Of a DNA stretch of 64,000 bases, positions 55,567 to 64,000 are shown piece by piece; the stretch's first letter is position 1, and each line of letters begins with the position of its first letter. The position numbers and the translations under genes are program-made. Source of the DNA: Lithobates sylvaticus (lineage: Eukaryota > Chordata > Amphibia > Anura > Ranidae); assembly GCA_028564925.1 (NCBI GenBank), contig CM053030.1, positions 371,716,945 to 371,780,944 on the forward strand. The letters run 5' to 3'. The notes beneath the pieces were generated by a model. That model made no database searches, was not told the origin of the DNA, and saw nothing but the letters and a program-made list of their open reading frames with translations.

Positions 55567-57170
55567 ATTATTATTATTATTATTATTATACAGGATTTAT
55601 ATAGCGCCAACAGTTTGCGCAGCGCTTAACAAAATAAAGGCAGACATTACAATTACATAACAATTTGGTACAAGAGGAATCAGAGGGCCCTGCTCGCTAG
55701 AGCTTACAATCTAAAAAGAAAGGGTCAATTGATACAAGAGGTAATAGCTGTGGGGGATGAGTTGATGGAAAAAGTAAGACAGTGTTAGTTAGAAGCAGGA
55801 TAGGCTTCTTTAAAGAGAAAGGTTTTCAGGGATCGTCTAAAGATGGATAGATTAGGGGACAGTCGGACAGATTGGGGTAGAGCGTTCCAAAGGATGGGAG
55901 AAACTCTGGAGAAATCCTGGAGGCGAGCATGGGAGGAGGTGATAAGGGAGCTAGAGAGCAGGAGGTCTTGGGAGGACCGAAGAGAGCGGCTTGGTTGGTA
56001 TTTTGGTACTAGGTTAGTGATGTAGCTGGGGGCAGAGCTATGGATGGCTTTGTAAACTATTGTTAGTACTTTGAATTTTATTCGTTGGGTGAGTGGGAGC
56101 CAGTGGAGGGATTGGCAGAGAGGGGTGGCGGACGCTGAATGGTTGGTAAGGTGGATAAGTCTTGCAGCAGCATTCATTATGGACTGAAGGGGGGATAGTC
56201 TATGTAAAGGTAGTCCAATGAGGAGGGAATTGCAGTAGTCGAGGCGAGAGATAACCAGGGAGTGAGTTAGAAGCTTGGTGGTGTCATTCGTTAAAAAGGG
56301 GCGTATTCTGGAAATGTTGCGGAGGCTAAGGCGGCATGATTTGGACAGGGATTGTATGCGGGTCCGAAAGGACAGTTCAGAGTCTAGGATTACCCCTAGC
56401 ACCCTGGCATGTGGGGACGGACTGATAGATGTGCCATTGATCTTGACTGAGAAGTCAGGGGAAGGGGCACGTGGGGGAGGAAATATTAAGAGCTCAGTTT
56501 TAGACAGATTAAGTTTGAGAAAGTGGTTTGACATCCAGACTGATATGTCTGCTAGTAAATCAGTGATGCGTGAGGAGATTGATGGGGTGAGTTGAGGAGC
56601 AGAGAGATAGATCTGGGTGTCATCAGCATATAAATGGTAGTGGAAGCCATGTGAGGCTATCAGCTGACCCAGGGAGGATGTGTAGATTGAGAATAGTAGA
56701 GGTCCAAGGACAGAACCTTGGGGGACCCCAACAGTAAGAGGAGTTGGAGAGGAGGAGGTGGAGTTGTAAGTGACACTGAAGGTGCGATGAGATAGGTAAG
56801 ATTCGAACCAACGGAGAGCACAGCCATGGAGACCAAGCAAATTTAGTTTTTTGAGGAGGAGGGGGTGGTCAACTGTATCAAAGGCAGCAGAAAGGTCTAA
56901 GAGTAAGAGTACGGAATAATGACCATTGGTTTTGGCTGTTAGTAAGTCATTTGTGAGTTTTAGGAGGGCAGTTTCTGTGGAGTGCTGTGGGCGAAATCCA
57001 GACTGAAGGGGATCCAGAAGGTTATTCTCAATGAGGTGGTCGCTTAGTCGGCTGTAGACTAAACGTTCAAGGAGTTTGGAGGCAAAAGGGAGTAGAGAGA
57101 TGGGTCTTAGATTGATAAGATTGGTTGGGTCTAGTGAGGCCTTTTTTGGTATGTTTCTCACAACAAAAGC
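55567..57170 (-). mobile_element. L2-clade LINE, 5'-truncated
   Basis: On the minus strand the 3' end reads TATATAGCGCCA in complement, followed by an (AAT)n tail at 55567-55590. A microsatellite tail in place of poly(A) is typical of L2/CR1-type LINEs. The 5' end breaks off inside the reverse transcriptase at about 57165. The element lies inside a MITE. Confidence 0.85.
55785..57163 (-). CDS. L2 reverse transcriptase, C-terminal part of ORF2
   Basis: An open frame of about 460 codons. It contains [42 protein letters not shown] (first catalytic Asp), [13 protein letters not shown] and the catalytic [11 protein letters not shown]. The thumb and C-terminal region follow, ending EAYPASN. The open frame extends to 57224, but the first 20 or so codons belong to the flanking MITE. 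The endonuclease half is missing because of the 5' truncation. With no stop over 1.4 kb the copy is young, but it cannot move alone. Confidence 0.85.
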
Positions 57171-57478
57171 TAACCAAACCCTTCTATCTACAGGCCATAC
57201 AATAAGCAAATTTATTTCCTGCAATCACTGGTTGCAGGAAAGAAATTCAAAGACAATGTTCACAGGGGTATCCCTCCTGCTAAACCATTGTATTCTTCCG
57301 GTGGGGGGGGGGGGGGGCAGGGGAAGCCATTCACACTGAGAGAAGACAGTGATTATTGCTGGCAGCTATACTAGCCAGTAGATATAATCTTATGTAAAAT
57401 CTGGCAGACTGGTTGCAGACAAATTGATCGATCAATCAACTTGGTACATTCAGCCCACCCATACTATGGTCAGCCTAC

Positions 57479-58539
57479 AGATGGTGACTGCTGAAACACA
57501 ATAGGACTGTCCAGTGACTTACTGTATTATCTACGTAAATGTTCTGAGGAAATCAGGTTAAGCCTCTCAGTGTGGAAAGGGCTACCCTATATTATTTCCA
57601 ATGAATTTTCTCCAACATGCCTACATGTAAAAGCTACTTTACAGAAGAGGGTGTTTATTATTGTGCTCAATTGCTTAGAAAACATCGGTCATAACTCTCT
57701 GAAAAATAGAGCCTGAGATTGAAAACATAATTTCAATACTAATCCATTAACTAGCCATACAAAAACAGAGATTAAATCAGCAATTGTTCTTTAGCATACT
57801 ACTGAAAAACACTATCAACATGAAAACAATAGAATAATAATCTTGCATTACCTAGTTTTAATGAAGAGTGGAAACATGAATTTTAATCTAATGAAACATC
57901 AAAGCACGGCAGATATTTTTAGATGCACTGAAACTAAATTGGAGGAAGCCGACCCCATTGCAGCCATTTGCTCATCACTTGCAATGCAAAATGTAATGGT
58001 ACCAAAAGTGGAAAGCAAATGTGTTTTTCACTGCAGCTTGGGGGGGATCTTTGATGAATCAGTATGAGAAAACAAATTAACGCCTCTCACAGGAAATTTA
58101 GTTACAACGCACTTCTTTGCAATTTAGAAAGAACTCGCTCTCAACCTAGTTATTGGTGTATACAAGATGATGTGTAAAGCTTGCTACTAACAATTATCTT
58201 AAAACAATGACAATATAAAAATCTGCACCAATATATTGTCTATGCCTAATAGAAATGGCATACTATTCTAAGAGATTAGATAAAGAAATGGTATACTATC
58301 TCACAAAAACACATTTCCTGGCCTAGATTTGGTAATACTGTTTTCATATTATCTCCCAAGCTATCCAATAATAAAAGATAATTTGAACAAACACTAAACA
58401 TGCTGTTTTGTGGAATTGAGCATATTAATGAACAGGCTTGGGCGGAAGGGGTGGGGGTGCGTGGAACCCAGAATTCCTTGGGGTGGTTGGGAAAACCTTG
58501 TTTCAGCTCCCCATGCACCTCCTATGTCTAAGTCACCCT
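57479..58539. other. Unique AT-rich DNA
   Basis: No supported frame. Positions 57840-58160 look like unique, well-preserved sequence and are another candidate for a conserved non-coding element. No repeat ends are visible. Confidence 0.3.
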
Positions 58540-58950
58540 GTGTCTCTAATAGGGGCACAGGGTGGCTGAGAAATCCAGTCTGACCTGTACTACACTGTAC
58601 AGCCACACTGGAATGTTGTGTATATATTGTATATTGTCTCATTTTGTTGTGTACTACTCTTTGCTGGGTCGTTTGGGGTGTGGCTGTATTCCAGTGTTTT
58701 ATTGTGTCTGTCTGCCTTGGGTATTATGGGATGTGTATGTAGATTGGCTGTGAGATTGGGGGGGGGGGATTCCTCCAACAGCTCTCACTGCTGATTGGAC
58801 AGTTTACCCTGCCTGGAATGCAAAGGTGGGGGGATTGTCTAGAGTATTACCTGTGTACATGTGTTTTCAATAAACAGTTCATGTTGAGCAACCAAACGAG
58901 TATTGCCTTGTTTATGGTTGTCAGCGGTTAGAATACCTGCTATCTATATT
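58540..58950 (+). mobile_element. Possible solo LTR (fossil)
   Basis: A stretch with a TATA-like TGTATATATTGTATATTG, an AATAAA signal at about 58871 and a following GT-rich segment, the layout of a retroelement LTR. No internal region or second copy is present, so if real it is a solo LTR of unknown age. Exact ends were not determined. Confidence 0.3.
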
Positions 58951-59910
58951 CAGAATGGGAGAAAGCAATATATGACAAAAGCACTCAAGTGGAGAGTGGG
59001 ACATTTCATTACAAGGCTAACCTGTTAATGAATATAGCATCAGCTTGCTTGGAAGTTCAAGAAAGCAGAGATACTAACAACTCCAACGTTATTGTGCTGC
59101 TACAGCAGGCACTTGTTCTACATTTATGTTTTTGCACACTTGGTATGTTCCTTTGTTCCCTCTTCCTGCTTTGCTCTTAGCTAGGCCAGTTCTTAGTTAA
59201 ACAATCCCTGCTTCTCCTGCTTCCAGTCATTTTTGTTTTATCACTGTAGAGTTAGGGGTTAGGAACATCTTGTTTTTTTTGCACTTCAAAATACTAGAAT
59301 AGCATTATCATTATTGTACTTAGCTTATAGTGGAAGTAAAGGGACAACCAAACTAACTCTAAACCTACACCCACCGCTATTCTAAGCCTAATGATCCCGG
59401 CGGGTGATCAAAGTTAGGTTTTAGCATCAGATAAGGTCTGCGTCGCCCCAGGCAGCATCAGATCAGTGCCAGTAGCGCTAACACCCACACACACACCATA
59501 CACCTCCCTTAGTAGTATAGTGTCTATGTAACTATGTAACTATGTGTCTGAACAGATCAATATCTGATCAGAACTATATTAGCGTCCCCAGCAGTTTAGG
59601 GTTCCCATAAACGCAGTGTTAGCGGGATCAGCCTATATACCTGCTAGTAGGGGTGCAACGGATCGTCGCCGATCCGTGATCCGAACGGGCACCCCGTTCG
59701 GATCGGCACACCCCGCGATCCGCGGAGCGCTTCGCGGCCTCGGCCTTAGGAAAGGCCGCGGCTTCGGCCTAGCTCCGGAGCGGCGGCGGCCATCTTTGTA
59801 CACCCGGCGGCCTTAGGAAAGGTCGCGGCTTCGGCCTAGCTCCGGAGCGGCGGCCATACACCCGGCCACTGTTTACAATGTGATCGCTCCGGAGCGCTTG
59901 TAAACATACC

Positions 59911-60311
59911 CTGCATTACCCAGCCAATATCCTGCATTAACCCTGCATATACTCTGCATTAACCCTGCATATACTCTGCATTAACCCTGCATATACTCTG
60001 CAATACTCTGCATTAACCCTGATATACTCTGCATTACCCAGCCAAATACTCTGCGATACTCTGCATTACCCAGCCAATACTCTGCGATACTCTGCATTAC
60101 CCAGCCAATACTCTGCGATACTCTGCATTACCCAGCCAATACTCTGCAATACTCTGCATTACCCAGCCAATACTCTGCAATACTCTGCATTAACCCAGCC
60201 AATACTCTGCGATACCCAGCCAATACTCTGCGACACCCAGCCAATACTCTGCGACACCCAGCCAATACTCTGCGACACCCAGCCAATACTCTGCGACACC
60301 CAGCCAATACT
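59911..60311 (+). repeat. Tandem array of CTCTGC-based units
   Basis: Units change along the array: CTCTGCATTAACCCTGCATA (about 22 bp), then CTCTGCATTACCCAGCCAAT-type units (about 31 bp), then CTCTGCGACACCCAGCCAATA (21 bp). All share the core ACTCTGC. The stepwise shift suggests growth by unequal exchange or slippage. Confidence 0.85.
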
Positions 60312-60508
60312 ACAGTGGGGGAGATGACGTGGATATTACAGTGGGGGAGATGACGTGGATATTACAGTGGGGGAGATGACGTGGATATTACAGTGGGGGA
60401 GATGACGTGGATATTACAGTGGGGGAGATGACGTGGATATTACAGTTGGGGGAGATGACGTGGATATTACAGTGGGGGAGATGACGTGGATATTACAGTG
60501 GGGGATCA
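60312..60508 (+). repeat. 26-bp minisatellite with TGACGTGG core
   Basis: Seven full copies of ACAGTGGGGGAGATGACGTG plus GATATT lie in tandem, nearly identical (one copy has an extra T), and an eighth starts. Each contains TGACGTGG, which matches the ATF6/CREB-type consensus. Confidence 0.92.
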
Positions 60509-60839
60509 CTTGACCTGCTAGCACCTGCGTTTTTTTTGATCCGTTGCACCCCTACCTGCTAGCACCTGCGTTTAGCCCCTCTGCCCAGCCTAGCCCACCC
60601 AAGTGCAGTATTGATCGATCACTGTCACTTACAAAAACACAAAACACATAACTGCAGTTTTCGAAGAGTCAGGACTGATCCCTGCAAACCTTAACAGTTT
60701 TTTTTTTGGTAGCATTTGAATCAGTCACTGACAGTCAGGTGCTTTTTTTCCTGTAAGTCTCACTACTGTACCAGTAAATTTAGAGACCAAATTGTCAAAT
60801 TGAATGTACAGTAGTGAAGAGGCCTACACATTTCTGAGC

Positions 60840-62743
60840 ATGACAGAGTGAAGAGGAAGTCACTCATCTGTCAGATTAAGGTTCAGAATATGAACCTGTA
60901 GACAGCAGCGGCACCCTGACAGATAGCTCTGACGACAGAGTTGTGGTCCCTGCCAAGGTCAGGCGTACCAGACCCCATTCTTCTGTCGTTGAGGTGCAAG
61001 AACCACAGGTCCCTCGTATGGAGTAGAGAGCCAGTACTAGCACGCTCATCCTTCTGGTGATCTGGCAAGCACCAGCGGCCTAGTACATCCTGGTCGTACA
61101 TCCAGCACTGCAGTAACACTTGGTGACATGGCGAGTCCCATAAGTGCAGTTCAAGCTGGCGAGGTGGCAAGCATGAGTAGTGTCCTGCTGCCACCAAGAA
61201 GAAGACACAGACAGGCCTGTCGAGCCCATAGTGCCCTTACTGCTGCATTCGCCAATCCTAATTGGGAACCCACCACTTTTGCAGCACCCGTACTTCTCCC
61301 ATTCACTGGCCAACCCGGAATTCAGGTGGAAACAGTTGATTTTATGTCACTTGATTTTTATTCACTGTTTTTCACCAGAGATCTCTATAGATCTATTGTG
61401 GACCAAAGCAAATTATATGCTGGTCAATTCATTGCCGCTAATCCCCAGCTGACCCTTGCCAGAGATTGGAAACCAATTATGGTTTCCAAATTTAGGACCT
61501 TCCTGGGCCTATCCCTCCTCATGTGCATAACTAAAAAGAGTGAGTTGCGGTCATATTGGTCCACTGACCCAATTCACCATATGCCCGTGTTCTCTGCCTC
61601 CATAACCAGGACACAATACGAGCAGATCTTGCGGTTCATGCATTTCAACGATAATGAACTTGGGGTGACCCTGAATTTGATCGGCTCTACAAACTTTGGC
61701 CCCTCGTAAACCACTTCAACCAACGTGTTGCAGCCTTGTTTACTCCCCATCAAGTTGTCTGTGTTGATGAGTCCCTGATTAAGTTTTCTGGCCGCTTGTC
61801 ATTCAAACAGTATCTTCCCAGTAAGCGTGCCAGATACGAAATCAAGATGTTTAAGCTCTCTGACAGGGCCACAGCCTATACATATAGTTTTATGGTTTAC
61901 AAAAGAAGAGATAGTTACGTAGAGCTGGAGAACTGCCCAGACTACATAGGGAGCGCTGGTAAGATTGTGTAGGACTTGGTGTCACCCGTATTCGGAAAGG
62001 GGTACCACTTGTATGTGGACAATTATTACACAAACGTGCCACTTTTTAGTCACTTGTTTGATCACCAAATTGGCGCATGTGGCACTGTGCGATTTAATCG
62101 CCGGGGCTTACCCCAGCGGCTTGTAGATTCCTGTTTTAGGCTGGGGGAGAGAGCGTGCTTGAGATGTAATCATTTTCTCACTGTGAAGTGGAGGGATAAT
62201 AAGAATGTTTTCGTTCTGTCTTCTCTTCACGCAGACACGACAGTCCAAATTTCTACGGCGACTGGTGTTGTGGAGAAACCCCTCTGTGTCCACGAATATA
62301 ACCTTAACATGGGAGGGGTGGACCTCAACGACCAGTTGATGGCGCCATACCTAATTGCCTGTAAGGCCAGACACTGGTACAAAAAAGTGTCTGTGTATTT
62401 ATTCCAATTGGCTCTGCTGAATGCTTTTGTGCTATACAAAGCTTCAGGACGAACTGGATCATTCCTTAAATTCCAGGAAGAGATCATCACAGCCCTTCTG
62501 TTTCCAGACAGTGCTCCACCTCACCTTCCCAATCCAAATGCAGTAAGCCGGCTACATGAGAGGCATTTTCCGCATGTCCTCTCTGGTACCCCTACCCAAA
62601 GAAACCCCCAAAGAAGATGTTGTGTCTGTAGAAAGCACAGATATAGGTGTGACACCCACTTTTATTGTCCCTCCTGTCCTGACCAACCTGGTCTTTGCAT
62701 TGGTGACTGTTTTGAACGCTACCACACACTAATTGAGTATTAA
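60840..62743 (+). pseudogene. piggyBac transposase, broken
   Basis: The acidic N-terminal region (about 60855-61020) reads EEEVTHLSD, a stop, then GSEYEPVDSSGTLTDSSDD. The main frame runs 61128-61709 (FTGQPGIQVE, DFYSLFFTRDLYRSIVDQSK, LRFMHFND). A frameshift near 61668 moves it to the frame of 61736-62743, which is interrupted by one TAG at 61970. The DDD catalytic motifs are all visible: VCVDESLIKFSGRL, LYVDNYYTNVPLF and NMGGVDLNDQL. The C-terminus ends in a cysteine-rich cross-brace domain (CCVCRKHRYRCDTHFYCPSC), which binds the transposon ends in piggyBac. An intact enzyme would cut and paste at TTAA. Confidence 0.9.
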
Positions 62744-62882
62744 CGTAGGGTATAACACCACACAGTCCTAGGCACACGTACACAGGGTCTCAAAAGACGT
62801 GATGGCATCACATTTTGAGAGACCCTAATCTGCAACGTTCAGTTTACAGTTTTTTTAAAAATGAAAAAAATAAAAATAAAAA

Positions 62883-63227
62883 CAGGACCCGAAAACCAAT
62901 CACCACCTTCAGGATTTCTAAGGGTGTGCATTTTTGATTTCACTTCTCACTACCTATCACAGTTTTGAAGGCCATAAAATGCCAAGCTGGCACAAAGTTG
63001 TCACTAAATGATATATTGTTCAAACATAGCATGGTTATATATGGAATTACACCCCAAAATACATTCTGCTGCTTTCTCTGTGTAAGGGGATACCCCGTGT
63101 GGAACTTTTTGGGAGCCAAGCCGCGTACAGGACCCCAAAAACCAAGCACTGCCTTCAGGCTTTCTACGGGCGTACATTTTTTATTTCACTCCTCACTTCC
63201 TATCACAGTTTCGGAGGCCATGGAATG
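62883..63227 (+). repeat. Direct repeat in the piggyBac 3' region, period about 245 bp
   Basis: The segment 62883-62985 (CCTTCAGGATTTCTAAGGGTG through GGCCATAAAATGCC) recurs at 63128-63230 (CCTTCAGGCTTTCTACGGGC through GGCCATGGAATGCC) at roughly 85 percent identity. Confidence 0.8.
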
Positions 63228-63527
63228 CCCAGATAGCACAACCCCCCTCCCCCCTCCCCCCAAAATGGGGGGGGGGGGGCATCTTGTCATTGCATGGCCT
63301 CCGAAACTGTGATAGGTAGTGAGGAAGTGAAATCACCATTTTACACCCTTAGAAAGCCTGAAGGTGCTGATTGGTTTTCAGGGTTCTGTACACAGCTAGG
63401 CTCCCAAAAAGTCTCACTCATGTGGTATCCCCATACTCAGGAGAAGAAGCAGAGTGTATTTTGGGGTGTCATTCCACATATGCCCATGGCATGTTTGAGC
63501 AATATATCATTTAGTGACAACTTTGTG
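62991..63527. repeat. Large foldback in the piggyBac 3' region
   Basis: Arm 62991-63227 and arm 63288-63527 are inverted copies: CACAAAGTTGTCACTAAATG pairs with CATTTAGTGACAACTTTGTG, and GGAGGCCATGGAATG with CATTGCATGGCCTCC. Arms are about 238 bp. The 60-bp spacer is itself C-rich then G-rich, with a 13-G run, and could form a hairpin or quadruplex. Confidence 0.9.
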
Positions 63528-64000
63528 TAATTTTTCAATTACTTGTGACAAAAAAAGAAAATATTCAATGGGCTCAACATGCCTCTCAGCAATTTCCGTG
63601 GGGTGTCTACTTTCCAAAATGGGGTCACTTGGGGGGGGGGGGGTGTACTGTCTTGCCATTTTAGCACCTCGAGAAATGAGATAGGTAGTCAAACTAAAAG
63701 CTACGTAAATTCCAGAAAATGTACCCTAGTTTGTAGATGCTATAACTTTTGCGCAAACCAATAAATATGCGCTTATTGACATTTTTTTTTAACAAAGACA
63801 TGTGGCTGAATACATTTTGGCCTAAATGTATGACTAGAATTTAGTTTATTATTTTTTTTTTTATAACAAAAAGTAGAAAATATATATTTTTTTTCAAAAT
63901 GTTTGGTCTTTTTACATTTATATCTAAAAAAAAAAACAAAAAAAAAAATCGCAGAGGCAATCAAATACCATCAAAAGAAAGCTCTATTTATGGGAAAAAA

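Larger units (their letters stand above)
55400..57478. mobile_element. MITE split by an L2 insertion
   Basis: The left part (55400 to about 55566) and right part (about 57180-57478) are inverted copies: GGTTGCAGGAAATAAATTTGC on the left mirrors GCAAATTTATTTCCTGCAA on the right, and AGGAGGGATTCCCCTGT mirrors ACAGGGGTATCCCTCCT. The outer ends CTAAGGCCAGCCATAG and CTATGGTCAGCCTAC also pair. Without the L2 the element would be about 470 bp. Confidence 0.7.
59648..60554. mobile_element. hAT MITE nested in piggyBac, with 8-bp TSD
   Basis: Terminal inverted repeats TAGGGGTGCAACGGATC and GATCCGTTGCACCCCTA are perfect over 17 bp. The 8-bp target-site duplication CCTGCTAG is identical at 59640-59647 and 60555-60562. 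Both fit the hAT superfamily. The interior is non-coding: GC-rich repeats (GGCCTTAGGAAAGG and CTTCGGCCTAGCTCCGGAG twice), then tandem arrays from about 59911 to 60508. Near the right end (60513-60532) sits a 20-bp copy of the target flank. Confidence 0.92.
59340..64000 (+). mobile_element. piggyBac-type DNA transposon, runs off the window
   Basis: A piggyBac-family element with a long 5' leader (from about 59340; left end not resolved), a broken transposase gene (about 60840-62743), and a 3' region with direct and inverted repeats. The last 300 bp are homologous to the ends of the MITEs at 14349 and 27325, so its TTAA terminus should lie roughly 100-150 bp past the window. A hAT MITE is nested in the leader at 59648-60554. 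The transposase has at least one frameshift and one stop, so the copy is inactive. Confidence 0.85.

Noticed and set aside
59911-60508. CRISPR-like array
   Set aside because: Repeats are directly adjacent with no unique spacers; this is a minisatellite in a eukaryotic MITE.
60883-61313. Minus-strand frames opposite the piggyBac transposase
   Set aside because: Shadows of the transposase coding strand with no domains.
61180-61452. Second plus-strand frame overlapping the transposase
   Set aside because: Alternative frame of the same gene; the piggyBac motifs are in the other frame.

Overview
This 64 kb window looks like intergenic or intronic DNA from an anuran amphibian, most likely a ranoid frog. 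That call rests on the repeat content: L1-clade LINEs with long inter-ORF spacers, an L2-clade LINE with an (AAT)n tail, DIRS-type retroelements, a piggyBac transposon and many short elements flanked by TTAA, a mariner/Tc1 copy and a tRNA-derived SINE. I recognise these from general knowledge of frog genomes; no database was searched. No convincing host protein-coding exon, tRNA, rRNA or snRNA gene was found. Almost every long reading frame belongs to a transposable element.

Layout. 0-6 kb: small palindromic elements, an LTR-like patch and a hAT-like element. 6.3-8.9 kb: a broken DIRS element with inverted terminal repeats. 9.5-17 kb: a chain of MITEs ending in a 119-bp near-perfect palindrome. 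17.2-24.3 kb: an old L1 3' fragment, then a nearly full-length L1 (L1-A) with an 18-bp target-site duplication. 24.4-34.5 kb: MITEs, a mariner/Tc1 remnant, a SINE tail and unique AT-rich DNA that may hold conserved non-coding elements. 35.6-43.5 kb: a second nearly full-length L1 (L1-B), flanked on both sides by an unusual acidic-repeat minisatellite. 43.6-49.7 kb: two MITEs sharing one TTAA, then an older L1 (L1-C) that has taken a MITE and a SINE and has lost its RT core. 50-55 kb: MITEs, a second DIRS fragment, a short L1 3' end and unique DNA. 55.4-57.5 kb: an L2 inserted into a MITE. 59.3-64 kb: a piggyBac transposon running off the right edge, with a nested hAT MITE that carries its own minisatellite.

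How the parts relate. All six LINE copies and both SINE copies lie on the minus strand. The subterminal sequence of the piggyBac at the right edge recurs in two MITEs at 14.3 and 27.3 kb, so the window seems to hold both an autonomous-type parent (now broken) and its derivatives. The ORF2 frames of L1-A and L1-B are interrupted only at G/C homopolymer runs, so these two may be very recent insertions, or their breaks may be sequencing or assembly errors. The most unusual structures are the hAT-in-piggyBac junction with a copied flank, the palindrome at 17.0 kb, the piggyBac 3' foldback, the acidic repeat open in three frames, and the 38-39 bp TTAA micro-palindromes. I see no clear evidence of a new biological system with its own gene set.
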